Source of the DNA: Bombyx mori
Taxonomy: Eukaryota; Arthropoda; Insecta; Lepidoptera; Bombycidae
DNA length: 64,000 nt
Direction of reading: 5' to 3'
Assembly: GCF_030269925.1 (NCBI RefSeq)
Contig: NC_085127.1
Coordinates: 14,453,501 to 14,517,500 of the forward strand
Shown: positions 1-14,216 of the stretch, in pieces
Position numbering within the stretch: the stretch's first letter is position 1
Layout of the letters: each line of letters opens with the position of its first letter
Notes under the pieces: generated by a model
The model's database searches: none
What the model saw: the letters and a program-made list of their open reading frames with translations, nothing else
Told to the model about the DNA's origin: nothing
Program-made: the position numbers and the translations under genes

Positions 1-3000
1 TAGATGCTACGAAAAAAGGGTCTGCTTCAGAATTAGAGCTATTAAAGGACAATACGACTTCTGAAAATGATTCCTTAACTCAATTTTCTGACATGAAACG
101 AAAAACAACCGATACAATACAAAAAATTAGCTTTACCGCATTTGAAAAAACGTCATCGCTACAAGAAGGTGAAAAGTCTATGAGTGCTGATAAAATTGAA
201 CTTCTCACTGAAGCAGCAGAAAAAACAGCTTCACTTAAATTGAAAGATTCTATTGAACTAAGTTCCAAAGAGGCATTGACGAAATCGGTTTCGACTGACT
301 CAGAAAAATGTCAAGACAAAGAAATTCATAAGATTGAAACTGAAATATTCTATGAGAAACCAGCTTATTATCATTCAACTGGAGATGAAGTCACAAACAA
401 AATAACAAATGGTACACAAAAAAAAGTTACCACCATCGATGATTTCTCTTTACCTATTCTACAGTCTGAAGTATCTCTCAGCAATGTTCCCGCAGAAGAA
501 CGTGATCAAGAGAGAGAAAGGCAGGCCGATGGAGTGAACGATAAAGAATTGGCTCCAAAAGAACTGAAGATTATTTCTAGGTTGGAAATTGATTCAGAAA
601 AACAAGACGACAAGGTAAAAGGCATTGAAGAAATTTGTGTTCATGCAACAGAATCAGAACTAGATATTATGCGAAATTATAATGAGGAGGATTCTAATTT
701 TAGTAAAAAAACAATCACAAAAAAGAAGGTCCCAGTTCAATTAAGCGAACAGATAGAGATAGTGGGAAAAGATAAAATCCTGCCAGAATTCGATGAATCA
801 AACCAACTTCCAAAACCAGTAAAAATTATTGATAAAAAAGAAAAAACAATTGCAAAAAGCACATTAGATATCATTTCTGACCCACTTGATGTAAAGCAAG
901 TACGTTTAGAAAAAGATATTTCTAGTTCCGATTCATGTTTCGTCGATGGTGTGAAACAAAAAGTAAATAAAATTGATGAAACAGATATTAAGCAAGTGGA
1001 TCTTGAAAACCTCGAAAAGGCTGTTAGCTCTGACACGACGGACAAAATTGTTCCCAGTTCCACGGATAGTAAAGGAAAAGCACCCGAAAAATCTGATGAT
1101 AAATTACCAAGTTCAATAATATCCGACCCGAAGGAGCCAAGTCCCAACAAGTTTGATTCGGTGGTACTAAGCGCAGATAAGCCTGATAAGGAAACACCTA
1201 GCTTAGAGAAACCTGATCAAAAAGCATCTAAGCCAGAACAATCAATACCCGATGGCCAGAAATATAGCCATGATAAAGCTCCGCAAAAGGAAGCAACAGT
1301 GAAGGATTTGACATATGAAGAACAAGGTGTTGACGAATCACTAACTGAATCTAAAGTAACCACGATCAAAAAATTAGTTAAAGAAAGACCACTTCTGTCC
1401 GAAACAGAATCCACACAAAAGGTACAAGACTGTCACACTTCAAATGTATTGGTACGTGAGGGTAGTTCCGAGGATGTTTCTAAGGATATTAGTCTGGAAG
1501 AAAAACATAGCTTTGAAACTAGTGAAAAAAAGACTGTTAAGCTTGATGCTGATTCACTTCTTATGGAAAGCAGTAGTACTGTTTTAGATTCTGTTCAACA
1601 CACTCAAGAAACAGAGTCGTTCACATTATTCCCAGAATCAAAATCTAAATATGAAAGCAAAATATTAACAAGGACTGAACTCGGGTCTTCAAAGGAAGAA
1701 ATTGCATTTTCAGAGACATCTGATTCTGGTGTACATAGCATTTTAATGGATGTCGATCACACAGCATCCGGTTCCGATGAACCTTGGGTTGATCAATTAA
1801 CAAAACATAGTGCTGTCCGCCTAATGGAATCTATTAATAAAGCTTTCGAGATGGAAACTGTACAGCAAGGTATTAAAGTAGAAAATATTGAACCTTTGGT
1901 TGCAAGGCCAGATATCGAAAGGATGTCTACTCCGCCCACAGTACCTGTCAGTCCACTGCCTAAAACTCCTAGTAACTTCCAAGACATCAAAATATCTGAT
2001 GGAATCCAAAGCGAAGTTACATACGATAAATCGGAAGATAGTGAAGAAACAATAACCAAAGTAGTACACGTTGGTGAAGATGTTCTGACACAAAAAATAT
2101 CTACGTCAACAGAAAAAGTTCCCAAATTACCTAAATCCTCCGTCGAAACTGATGATGACTCAGACGCCATAGCTCTCATACAGACAGTAGGCAAAATTCA
2201 AACTGAAACCGACACGGTCACTAAAATAATCAAAGAAGGTGAAAATGTTGTAACGCAAACAATAACAACGGTTACAACAAAAGAAATAATTTCTAGAGAA
2301 GACGGGACACCGCAGAACATCAAAACAACAATTGAAACAACAACACTAAGTAAGGGGCAAGACGGATCAACAACTACAACAAAAGATACAGAAACTCTAG
2401 TTTCGGAATGTTCGTCAAGTCTTAGATCTACATCTCAGTTGGACATGTACTCAACGGAGAGCCGATCGGACTATACTGAAACTACTGAAAAATCGGATAC
2501 ATTAGGTAGTTTCCAACTGAAATTTACTAGTGAGAAAGAACAGGATGCATCAAGAACTCTTGTTGGCGAAGTCGACGAGTTAGATGACAATATTGAGGAC
2601 ACCATAATTGACACTGACGTCAGCAAGAGGATTATAAAAGAAAATAATATTGATATAGTTGAAACGATCACTACAATTACCAAAAAAGAAACTGTTAGAA
2701 TTGATGATAGCAAAAAAATATTAAGGACAACAATTGAAACCAATGTTACAAAGGAGTACCCAGACGGTTCAAAAGATGTCCAAAGAAACGTTGATGTCAA
2801 AACTGAAGAATTAATCATGGATTCTACAACAAACCTCGATAAAATACTAACAAATTTTACCATCTTCGGTGAACCAGAGGAAAGTATTACAACAAAAACG
2901 GAAGAAATTAAACAAGAAGATTTTATTATCAAACGAACAATAGTCACTAGGATTATCAAAACAAAATACGCTGATAAAGATGGGATACCGCGGAAAATAA

Positions 3001-6000
3001 AGACGTTTACATCTGTTACAACCACTGACGCTTATCCCGATGGATCGGCTCGCACTAAAGTAAATTCTAACACTACCTTGACCGAAATCAATGATGAGAT
3101 AGCTTCGAATTACGAACTACAAGGTTTTACTGTAATTGAAGACAAAGTTGTCGAAAGAAACGTCCAAGATAAATATGTAGTCATTAATGGTAAAAATGTA
3201 TTACAAACGATAACAATAACTACAACGAAAGAGTTATTAACAAATAAAGATAAAATAAAGAAAAAGATTAGAACCACTGTCGAAACGGTGACAGAAACAC
3301 ACCTTCCTAATGGCATGACTGAAGTCACCAGAGATTTGAAGGTCTCAATTTCTGATCATAGTCATGAAAGCTTCGATGAAGCATTCGATGGTTTCGTCCA
3401 ATCCACTGAACCTCTAATTGAGACATCAGTGACTGAAGATTCTATTGAAGAAAACGGAGAGAAAATAAAAAGGAAAACCTACACTACAACTACTATTAAG
3501 AAATACGTAAATGCGTTAAAACGTATAGAAAGAACTCAAACAATTGTCAAAGTTGTTACTGAAGATGAGCATCTTGATGGTTCGGTCATAACTAAGACAA
3601 GTGAAAAGGTGTCTTTGGTCGATGATATCGTGGACAAAATTCAAAATGGACATCTTGATAGGAATGAGACGGAAGATTCATTCAAAAAGCCAGAACGTCA
3701 GGATGACAAAGTACTAGGTCAACAAGCGGAAAAAGTAGAAGATGACGGTGACCTTCTGATCCAGGAATCTAAAATTGATGCAGCTCTAAAAGATTTAACT
3801 CCTACTGACGAACCAGAGGTGACTGAAACGACAAGCATAGAAGAAATCAAAGAAAAAGATTTCATCATCCATAGAGAAATTATCACAAGAATAGTGAAAA
3901 TCAAATACGCTGATAAATCAGGGATGTTGAAAAAATTGAGGACTACGACGACAGTTAAAACAACTGATAAGTATCCTGATGGTAGTGCAAGAACACAAAC
4001 AGAAAGTAATACTACCCTTACAACGATAGGCACCGGTGAGTCTGATGAAGATTTAGAAGGATTTATACCTGCAGGCGAGCCGCGGCAAAGTATTAAAACA
4101 CAAATAAATTCTATGATTGAAAACAACATCGAAGTTTTGAGGAAAGTTACAGTTACAACGGTTGAACATGAGTTTATCAACATGCAAAGAAAAATTAAGC
4201 GACTCAAGACTATTGTAAAAACAGATATAGAAGACCAACATCCAGACGGTTCTGTATTTTCAAAGACAAGTGAAAAGGTTTATATTGTAGATGAAAATCT
4301 GGTGTCTTTAAACGACAGTGACATTGCTGTATCTGAAACAGCAAACATTGAAAAAGCTCTTGAAAATCTGACAGCAGAAGGTAAAGTAGAAGAGACAGAA
4401 TCCACTCAGACAGAGGAAGTCAAAGAAAATCATGTTATAATCAAGAGAACTATCGTAACTCGCATAGCAAAGACAAAATATGTAGACGATGAAGGAATTG
4501 TTAGAAAAATCAAAGTGGTGACGATGATCACAACTACGGATCAATATCCAGATGGTTTGATTCGTACTAATGTCGAAACCAGCACTTCAGTTAAGGAAAT
4601 TGATGAATCAAAGGTCGAATTTGATATCCAAAAGGCGGAAAGCTCTTACCTAAAATCATCACCAGTAAAAGAGGAAGTGACCCCTGAAGATGAAAAAATA
4701 AAGATAGCGCTCAAAGATTTAGTACCGTTCGACGAACCTGAAGTGATAGAGACATCGGAAACACAAGAAATTGTAGAGAAAGAAACAATCATTCGCCGAC
4801 TCATCGTCACTAAGATAGTCAGAATAAAATATGCTGATAGCAAAGGAGTTCTAAGAAAACTTAAAGAAACCACCACGATTACGAAAACGGATACCTACCC
4901 TGACGGTTCCTCGCGTACTGGAGTAGAGAGCAGCACAGTACTCTCCGATATAAATCACGATGAAGTAGACATTGTAGGGGAAAACCTAGATGGATTTGAA
5001 GAAGCAGGTGAACCAAAAGTACATACAACTACTGAAATTGATGTAATCACTGAGAACGGTATCCTAATTACACGAAAAACTACAACAACCACAATAGTTA
5101 AAGAATTCCATAATTTCACAAATAACATCATGCTAACAAAAACGACTGTGAAAACTGCAATAGCAGATGAATATCCAGATGGATCCATTATAACTAAAAC
5201 AAGCGAAAAAGTATCTCTCACTGAAGAAACTCTTTATACACAGCAGGACGAAGAAGACTCAGTCGAGAGAAATAAAGTCGTAGCTGCTCTTCAACACCTT
5301 ACTCCTGCTGACAAGCCAGAGGTGTCGGAAACGACTAGAGTAGAAGAGATCAAAGATGGAAAACACGTTATAAAGAGAAATATATTGACTAAAATCGAAA
5401 AAACAAAGTATTGTGATAAAGAAGGTAAAATTATAAAACAGAAAACTGTTACAACTGTTACCACTGCTGATCACTATCCTGATGGCTCGATTCGTACAAC
5501 TGTAGATACTAGTACATCTGTGAGTGATATGCAATTAGACGATATGCCTCAGACACAAGCTTTGGATGAATTTACTAATTTAGAAGACAAATCAGTCAGT
5601 GTACGAACTGATGAAAATTTGACGGTTAGAGATGGTAAAGAAGTAAAGCAAATAATAACGACAACAACTACTAAAGAAGTATTGGCATCGGCAGATGAAT
5701 CTAAAAAGAAAATTCGAACGACAACTGAAGTCATTACTGAGACGAAACTCCCGACAGGAGTGACTGAAGTTACAAAAGATGTCAAAGTTTCAGTCGCTGA
5801 TTATGGCGTAGAAATGTTTGATGAAAATCTTACCGGATACACAGAAGTTGGCGAACCAAAGGAACACACAACTATGGAAACAGAGCATATTAAAAGCAAC
5901 GGCCTCGATATCATTAGGAAAATAGCAGTAACAACTATTCGACAAGAATATGAGAATACTTCGATTAGATCCCGAAAAATAAAAACTAATGTTAAAACGG

Positions 6001-8772
6001 TAGTTGAAGACGAATACCCTGATGGAACTGTTATAACTAAAAAAAGCGAAAAAGTGTCTATTGCTGACGTTTTTTTGAAAACTCCAGCTGCAGAAACTGA
6101 GGCAGATGATACTGAGCATCAAGACTCCTATATAGATGACAATGAAATCGTAGAAGATACAACAGAGGAATCTGACGTCAAAAATGAAACGATTCAACAG
6201 GGATCTTTAATAATTAAACGAATAATAACCACGAAAACTAAACGTGAAACATTGGCTAGTAATGATGTAAATGTCAAACGCGTTAGAACTACTGTAGAAA
6301 CTGTGACGGTTGATGAATACCCTGACGGTTCGACAGAGACCACTAAGGATGTGAAGATCACCATTTCTGAATTCCAGAAAACATCGGGCAGCGACTTGCA
6401 GGCCGCACTACAAGGACTCAACCCTACTGGTAAAATTAAAACATCTGTTGATAAGAAAACAAATGTTATAATGGAAAGCGGAATGAGAATAACGCAGACT
6501 ATTACCACCTATGTTACCAAAGAAGAACTAAAAAATGATAATACAAATGAAATCGCAGTCAAAACTGTTACAGAAACTATTACGGAGAACGCTAAAGACG
6601 ATGGTACTGTTGAAACTACTAAAGACGTTCGAACACAAATCACATACCTGCCTATTGGCACCGGGCTTGACGATTGGTCTCCAGAAGAGCTAGAGGAAAT
6701 CGAAAAGCAACCAGTGGCCCAAGAAGAAAAACCAAAAGTAGAAGATCTCCCACTTAAACTAAAACCAGAGACCAAAGTTGAAAGCAAACAGAAAAAGCAG
6801 CGGTCACCTGTAGGCGAAATTACCACTGAAACGGATACATATACGAAAATAGTCAAAGAAGGTGAAAATGAAATTACACAAACTATAACTGTGGTGACAA
6901 CCAAAGAGGTGATCAGTCCAGAGAAAATCAAAATAACGGTCGAAACTACGACAGTCAGTAAGGGTAGCGACGGGGTTATTAAAACAACCAAATCAACTAA
7001 GACTACCATTTCGGAAATCAAAGAAGAATACGAAGAGATAATCGACACTGGTGAAAGTGAGAAATCTTTTTCGAAACTTTCATCTAAGACTGGCGACATG
7101 AGGAGTTCGTCCGCTGCAAGTGACGATTTAGATCACCCAGGTACGTCTTCCCCATCAGACATCAGTTCCAGGGGTTCAAGAGCTGCTACGCATTTTTGGG
7201 GTACGGAAAGTAGTGGTATTTATTACAGTGACGACGACGGACAAGCTAGTCCCAGCAGTACTAAGTCACAGATTGCGCATTCTCCACGATCAAATCTTAG
7301 CTTCGAGTTAGATGCTAAACAGCTTCAACAACTTGACGACAAGGATATGGATACCGCATTACATAAAGACCCAATGTCCTCCTCAATTTATGGACAACTA
7401 CCAGAAGATGATTCCTGTGCGTCTTCGTCTCATTCAGACGTTAAAAGTGTAGTTGAGAAAAGTGTTACGAAAAAGACAGAAGAATTCTTGACACAGGAGA
7501 AACTTAAATCAGATGTTGTAGTGCTCAAGAAATCAGATGCTACCTTCTTGAAGGAGGCCGATGAACACTTTGAGAAAGCTATCGAAGAACATAAGAAGGT
7601 GAGTGGTTCTGATGTAATCTCAAGTATCACAGCCAAATACGAACTTGACACACGGTCCCGCTCAAGTTCAAGCAAAACGACATCAAAAGAAGAAAGCATT
7701 ACGTTGAAAGACATTAAAACCGAGACTAAAAAATCCACTGAAACATCTTCTAGTCACAGCAAAAAGTCTTCGACGGAAAGATTTGAACAAAGCAGTAAAA
7801 CTTTTGACAAAGATCCGATCGAGTCTTGGGGGAAACCTCTCGGCCTACCTAGTCCGATTATGCCGCCAAATCAGCATGACAGCAAAAGTACTCCGAAAAA
7901 ACAAAATCCCAGCTCTACAATTTTGAACAAGAATAAACTAAACCAAGAGAAAAGCAAAGAAGCTAAGAGAGCGTCAGAGTCTCCTAGCAAGAAGAAGACG
8001 CCAGCTCCAGTCTACATGGAGCTAACTTACGTTCCTCATCACGGCAACTCATATTACTCTGCCGTGGAATTCTTCAAACGAGTCCGCGCACGTTATTATG
8101 TTTTCTCCGGAACTGAACCTTCGAAAGAAATTTACAACGCCCTTCTTGACGCCAAAAAGACTTGGGAGGATAAAGATTTGGGTGAGTAACATTAAATAAC
8201 ACTATTTTCTCTTATTTTCCCACAATTTTTCCTCTTTATTCCTTTTCTCACGCCCACTATTTTCTTTAATGAGGTATTAATGTTTTTTTACTGGTGATAG
8301 GGATACGTCTTATGCAGTTAGCCAAAACGAGTTAGATACCACTACGGCAGTATATTTTGGTTACGAAGCAACGCTGTGTTCCGGCTTGGGGTAAAACCGT
8401 TGTTATAAAATGCAATTGAGACCTACAACCTCATGTCTCGAAGTGAATGACGGTATTCGCGTTGTGATTTCTATGGGATTCACTATCTACTTAACACAAG
8501 GAGGTCTTGAGCTCGTTCACCAAAAAAATGAAAAAAAAAAGTACCGTAATCAAATGAAGACAAAATAATCACAACGGCCAATATCTTTCTTGTCCTTCAC
8601 AGAAGTGACCATAATCCCCACATATGACACCGACGTCCTGGGCTACTGGGTGACGGAGAATGAGGAAGCCTTGGAGAAGTACAAGATCGACCTGTCTCCC
8701 TCTGCTTCACGCTGCACCATAAACCTGCAAGATCACGAGACCTCGTGCGCGGCCTATCGCCTTGAGTTTTAG
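1..8772 (+). CDS. futsch: futsch/MAP1-like microtubule-associated protein, 3' part (exons 1-8181 and 8603-8772)
   Basis: This is the C-terminal part of a very large neuronal microtubule-associated protein of the MAP1/Futsch family, which binds and stabilises axonal and synaptic microtubules. The reading frame is open from base 3, so the Met codon at 93 is internal and the true start lies left of the window. One exon runs to 8181 and ends G|GTGAGT. The intron ends CTTCACAG at 8602, and the split codon G|AA joins it to the last exon, which stops at 8772. The C-terminus has the MAP1 light-chain signature, including VPHHGNSYYSAVEFFKRV before the intron and TYDTDVLGYWVTE, then SASRCTINLQDHETSCAAYR after it. 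About 2750 residues are visible. They are rich in Lys, Glu, Thr and Ser, and the middle is a degenerate repeat array. A Ser-rich stretch at about 7080-7800 precedes the light chain. The family call is firm; orthology to Drosophila futsch is inferred from the C-terminus and the repeat style. Confidence 0.93.
2190..7020 (+). repeat. coding repeat array in the futsch-like protein (YPDGS repeats)
   Basis: Translated in the gene frame, this stretch holds a long series of diverged units of about 70-80 residues. Three types can be told apart. Type A has KYAD..G..RK followed by TDxYPDGSxRT (near 2950, 3900, 4480, 4830 and 5400). Type B has ENG..I.RK.T.TTI followed by YPDGSxITKTSEKVS (near 3450, 4120, 5050 and 5900). 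Type C has GK.V.Q.ITITTTKE followed by TGVTEVTKDVKVS (near 3200 and 5640). Looser relatives flank them at 2200-2400, 2640-2800, 6180-6640 and 6810-7010. A and B often alternate, which suggests growth by duplication of an A-B pair. The units are Thr-rich beta-prone segments with basic patches; a microtubule-contact role is inferred only. Confidence 0.85.
8182..8602 (+). other. last intron of the futsch-like gene
   Basis: The intron is 421 bp, phase 1, with donor GTGAGT and acceptor CTTCACAG. It holds no recognisable transposon. Both flanking exons encode contiguous parts of the conserved MAP1 light chain, which confirms the junction. Confidence 0.9.
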
Positions 8773-10500
8773 GTGCCGGGTCTATTTGTGGCCTTCTCAT
8801 CGAAGAAGTAATTCTCACTAAAACTCCACGACTGTTCTAGAACGGGGGTACCAAAGAGTTTTCTTTTTGTAGGGATTTATTCGTCTGTGATAATGCTGGA
8901 AGGTTCTAGAGCCGAGTCGTGGGGCGAGAACTCTTCTTCGCATGAGGGTCCGCAAATAGATTGTGTTTGTGATAACGCAATGAACAGACTGCTAATGAGT
9001 TTGATATGAAATCTTAGTTTTATAGAAATTGATGGAGTTATACGAAGTAGTGCTGCCGTTGATGTGTTTAGTGATGTTGTTCCAATTCATGTCCTCGACC
9101 GAATCCAGTTGAAGAGTAAAAACCGATTTTCGACCTAAATACAAAACGGAAACGTCCATTTTTTTCTAAATCACTTTTGTCAAGTAGCTTCGTTGAATGG
9201 TATTTTGAAAGATTTGGTCTTATATTGAAACAGTAGAGCTTTTATATATGAAATATTTAGCTTGTCCAGTCCATTTTGTTTAGCCGAAACACCGCTTGGC
9301 GTGACGAAAATACGATTTAAAAATGTAAAAAAAAATAATTAATAAAAACAATTATTTTGCTATCGCATTGTGAGGTTTTGAATAGTATACTGTAATTTGA
9401 AATTAGCTGAAAACGCTGTAAAAATATTTCGTTTCAGAATTTTCATGATGGACACGTGTTTAATATTAAAATGTCGGATATGAACTGGCTAGCCTTGACG
9501 CACATTTATGTCAAGGTTCGTTCTAGTAATAAATATAGGGGAATGTCTGAAAGACATTTGTTAGCGAAACCAGAACATACAAGGTCATCACTCTTAAAGG
9601 TGACATATTATGAATATTCTATCTAGAATTACGGAGGCGTTATTATCTAATACAGTTTCCAAACAAAGAACAGTTAATTAACATCTACAATCGAAATCAT
9701 AAATTGTGATGGAATTTACGTGTTGATTCGATTCACTTTTTTCTCATACGAATCAAATTCGTTCAGGAAATGCCTGTAACTTGGATGAGTTTGAAACGTA
9801 TGTGAGATCTGTCGAGTTTTATCAACGCAAGTGACGATTGACCTTTGTGATTGGAGACGAACTATGAGCCTAAATTATAGAGAGCTTATCCAAATGTTTA
9901 GTAGAACTATATAGAAGAATCAATTCGTTTTGAAGTTACTTGCTTGTTACGTCTAGTATGAAAACTATAAATATATGGATTTATGTTGTTGATTTGATGA
10001 AAAATGTTTTCTCTGTCTAATATTTAATGAGATGTCGTTGTCTCTCTGTTATTATGATTGGCCATTTGTATTTTATGATCAGTTGTATTTTTGTGTATTT
10101 TTTTTTTTTTCAAATTTCTAGTCTAGTTACCCAAATGTTGGCGAATTTGGTTCGTCATTGTTCCTATTTAATTTCGACATGTATTTCTCAATTGATTTCG
10201 ATTTTTTTAAACCCCGATAAATATATCTTTAGGAATTTAGAAATGTTTTTTTTTTAATGTTTAACATACATGAATGGTGCGTGAATGTAATCATAATTCA
10301 CTATAAGCCTTCCGATTAATTTTGAATTGCCAAAAATACCCCTCGAATCTAACGTCAATTAATTTATAAGCCGTAATGTTTCAAGCGATCGCTCGAACAT
10401 CGCTTCTTTGTATTGCCTACCAAACTTATTGTAGTTTCAATATTATAACATTATCTCATAAAAATACACCAGCACAATCAAAAAAATAAAAAATAAAGAA
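8773..10500 (+). terminator. 3' UTR and polyadenylation region of the futsch-like gene (extent uncertain)
   Basis: After the stop codon there is AT-rich sequence without coding potential or recognisable repeats. AATAAA hexamers occur at 10485-10490 and 10492-10497 and are reasonable polyadenylation signals. Weaker AT-rich candidates occur near 9340. Which is used cannot be decided from sequence. Confidence 0.4.
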
Positions 10501-13100
10501 CAAATTAAATATACACATTAACTTCAGATAAATGTATGAATGGGATTTTATTTTATAGTAAATTATATATATTTAATATTTATGTCATATAGGTTTGATT
10601 GATGTGAGCACAATATGTATGTTATGTGTTTAAATGCTTCTCGCTATCGGGAGGAGACTACAGGGAAGTGAAATACCTAATGAGACGGAATCTGAGCCGA
10701 TGTCGGAACTAAACAACTTGGCTATGCCGACACTACGCTTCGCTTAAAGCTGTGATATCCAATCACCGGCTACGCAAGCAAGATTATTGACCTTGAATTT
10801 AAATTATGGCATATTTCGGGCATCGGCAAGGACAGGCTTTGTTATGATTTGAAAGATGGCTTCTTTTCTTCCGGGTCGCATCGCCCGATTTTACATTATT
10901 GTACTTTATAGCTAGAACTCTAAATAATGCATAATATTAGGAGTTTAAACGTGTTACTATTATCTAAGAATTGTATCAGCTTAGTGAACATCAATAGCTC
11001 TATGAGAATCAAAATTATTAAATAAATAATCATTATTGAAATTATTAAATGTTTTCTTCCGGAACATTTTTTTTTCTGCAATAACTTGTATGTTATTGTT
11101 GTGAAAACACATCAATAATATACATAATATGATCTCAATAGGCCTCCTATCAAGTCAGTTACGTTGTCCAAAAATTCTTTGACAGCGACATTTTTTTTAA
11201 AACGAAAATTTTAATCATGTTCAGACGAAAATTTCAGACGAAAGCAGAATCAGATTTGATAAGCAGAATCTTTTTGTTGATCTCTATGAAATTTTAGGTT
11301 CATTTCCAAATAAATACACCTGTAATAATTCAGGAGGCCGGTTACCTTGTTTCAAATTTTCATTAGAAGACAGAACAGAGAAAAAAGACGTGAATGTTTC
11401 TAAAATAGTTGAACAATAATGTTAAATATTTCTTTTGAAAGCTACGTCAGAATTGTATTTTTGTTTTTTTTTTTACTTAATTATGTAGGAGATAAAATTG
11501 TTAGGGTGTAACCGCATATTCGGTGAATTCAATCGCATTGGATTTCGCCTCAGGACTTAGTTCAGTCTAAGTTAGGTTAGGCATCTATACCGCAAATAAT
11601 ATTAGATACTAGCAATGAAATATTTAGATAGAATTTGAAATTTTTATTTGCACGATCCTAAAATATTTGATTACCGTAATTACAGATCTGTGACTATTTT
11701 ATTATTGAATATTGTACTGCCATGAGTCTACAGCAGTTATGAAAACTGTATATCAATGATCTTCTTTTGTTCCAACTACCTCCATTTTTCTTCCAGTTTT
11801 TTTATTAAAAAACGATCGACGAATTGAATATGTGTTGTTCCACCTTATAGTAGGTACATATGTGTGGTGCTATCGATGTGCTAAGAGAAGCGGTAACGAA
11901 ATGAAAAAAAAAGCATTCTTGTAAATAGTGACGAGTAATGTACAACACTATAATTCTTTTAGAACAACAAATAAAAATTCAGAGTGTGAAAAGATTGCTC
12001 GAGCATGAGGTTGTACTTTAAATAAGTAAGTATTTGTTTTGTGTTTAAGCTAACCATGGCGCCATTTGCTTAAATAAAACAAAGCAGTCTTATCCGGCGC
12101 TAATCGCGTTGGAAACGCTTTTAACGCATTGGCGCGAATTTAAACGAAGGCTTACGCTTTATATTGCTTACACCGTCACTATTTACTTCGAATACAGAGT
12201 GCACGCTCAATGGTGGACTGATTGATGGCTTGTAAAATTATTGTTTCTTAAATAACAGATATCTAAATGTGTTTAATAATTTAAATAATGATTGAAAATT
12301 TTCTTTGAATGTCTGTATTTAGATATGTGTAATGTTAAGATTGATTTGAGCGGTATGTTGACGAGGGAAATATTGAAACTTTTTAGTCTTAAATTTTATA
12401 TTCGTTTGCAGAAAAAACCCTATACAAAAAAAAATCCTGATCTGTTTGAAATAATTTGTTAATTTCCTTTGAGAACTTATACTTGTATTTTCAAAGTGCT
12501 GAGAAATTAGAAATTCAAATCAGATACGCTCTTGTTGTCTTGTCGTACGGTCTCTAGACTAGGCCAAACCTCTCTATTGTAACTTCGATGAAGACTCCGT
12601 AACATGTCTAGCTAGTCATGATTGACCGCCCACTAGACATGGGTTGACATCAAACACCCGGTTAACATTAACAAAATATAAAATAAAACTTGAATAAATA
12701 TAAAATCCAAAAAATATATATTGTTATTAAATTAGCTTCAATAAAAACTGGATAGGACAGCAATGAGCACCACGCACCCATCGACTAAGACCTCGTCAGC
12801 ATATCACTAACGTCAGCGTAAAAGTAATTTCATTGTCAGTCATGTCGCAATTCCATTAAGCGTGTTAGATGAAGTAATTCATAAAATTAATAAAATATGA
12901 AATGTCTTAATGCGTTTTTTATTTATCTCCATAACGCGAAGCGAAAAGATACTAGCTCTCGTAAGCTGTAGAAAGAGGTCCAGCGTATTCGTATTGGAAC
13001 GATAAGACTATAAGACATATCAATCTCACAGATAGGTACCAATTTTTCTATAGGTATCTGAAATATTTTTTTATTGTTTTCCTATTGTCAAGTAGTTACA
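10501..13100. other. intergenic AT-rich DNA, nothing recognised
   Basis: I see no open reading frame of interest, no RNA gene and no known repeat with clear ends. A short GC-richer patch at about 12085-12180 with several GCG-type repeats may be an old repeat, but I cannot classify it. Confidence 0.4.
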
Positions 13101-13102
13101 AT

Positions 13103-13258
13103 GGTCCGTGAACAACACAGCCTGTATACAGCCATCCACCTTGAGACATATTATTGAAGTCTCGTTTGTACCACGGTTGTCTCACCACTCAAACCGGAAC
13201 GCATGACTGCTCCGTGGCAGAATGGCAAGATGGGGCTTCCTACCCGTGCGGGCTTATA
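13103..13258 (-). repeat. Bm1-like SINE, strongly decayed
   Basis: It keeps the Bm1 landmarks in reverse orientation: a CCACCTTGAGA block, then CTCAAACCGGAACGCATGACTGC, and TACCCGTGCGGGC at the end. Each differs from the consensus seen elsewhere in this window, so this is an old copy. Confidence 0.5.
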
Positions 13259-13265
13259 TATATAT

Positions 13266-13410
13266 TTTTTTTTATTGCCCTTCTATAAGGGCATCTGCCT
13301 ATGCAGACGAGCATACGGCCCACCTGATGGTGAGTGGTTACCGTCGCCCTTGGACTTCAGTAATGTCAGGGGCAGAGCCAAGCCGCTGCCTACCAATATT
13401 ACCCCTATCA
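13266..13410 (-). mobile_element. LINE-K 3' end fragment
   Basis: This is the 3' terminal part of the same LINE family as the long copy at 58996-62030, including the poly(T) of the reversed tail, the TTATTGCCCTT terminus, and the blocks CGGCCCACCTGATGGTGAGTG and GGCAGAGCCAAGCCGCTGCC. A short duplication lies next to the tail. Confidence 0.8.
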
Positions 13411-13639
13411 GCACCCATATGCTGATTGGTGAACGTAATACCCTGATTTCGGAGAACGTTGTTGATGATGATCCTGTGAATCGCTAAATCGCCATGTACG
13501 ACACCCTCAAGAAGAGATAGGGGGCGCTATTCTGCACAGTTCAAACATGTTCACATAGAACTCGGGGTTTGCTCTAGACAACACGTATCGAGGAATAGAA
13601 AATAAGCATGACCAGAACTGGAACAGTTCTGCAGCGCTG

Positions 13640-14005
13640 CGTGTCTTACCCGATCCCGATCCGAATGGTAAACAGTCGACATCACTCTAAGCACGTCATT
13701 ACGGATCCTCCCGGTCCATTAACGGTACTTTTAGGTACCACAAGCACCGGACACCGTCCCCGCCGAACCTGCTTGCGACAAAGGGCGCGACGAGTAAATT
13801 AACCCATAGACACAGCCCACTGAGTTTCTCGCCGGATCTTCTCAGTGAGTCGCGTTTTCGATCCGGTGGTAGATTCTACGAAGCACTGCTCTTGCTAGGG
13901 CCAATGTTAGCAACACTTCCGGTTTGAGCCCAGTGAGCTCACCTACACGCTAGGGTGAAGCTGAAATAGCCTCTGAAGGCTTTCAGAATGGGTAGGGAAA
14001 AAAAA
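13640..14005 (+). mobile_element. Jockey-like LINE 3' fragment
   Basis: It matches the last coding part and the 3' UTR of the longer Jockey-like copy at 26350-29238. Shared blocks include TCATTACGGATCCTCCCGGTCC, CCCACTGAGTTTCTCGCCGG and GAGCTCACCTACACGC, ending in GGTAGGG plus an A-run. The reading frame is degraded. Confidence 0.8.
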
Positions 14006-14216
14006 CGCTGCGTGCTGATGGAAGGTTTAGTGATGTTTCTGTGTGGAGCCCAGTCTAAAAACCACCTAACATCTCAAAGCGGCGTCTCTCTGTTGTCAGT
14101 ATTCGTCAAGGATACTGTGTCCTGCACGTTTTTCGGGGATATGCGGTAAATTCGGGAACTCATTTACTGTAGTGGCTTCAGTTGTCCGTGTCGACGGTAC
14201 GTCAAAAAGTTGTTTC

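Noticed and set aside
93..95. Met at 93 as the start of the futsch-like protein
   Set aside because: The same frame is open from base 3 with similar composition, so the gene extends beyond the window.
737..7738. Many reverse-strand open frames of 60-196 codons opposite the futsch-like exon
   Set aside because: They are antisense shadows of a Lys/Glu/Thr-rich coding sequence; no domains or splice sites.
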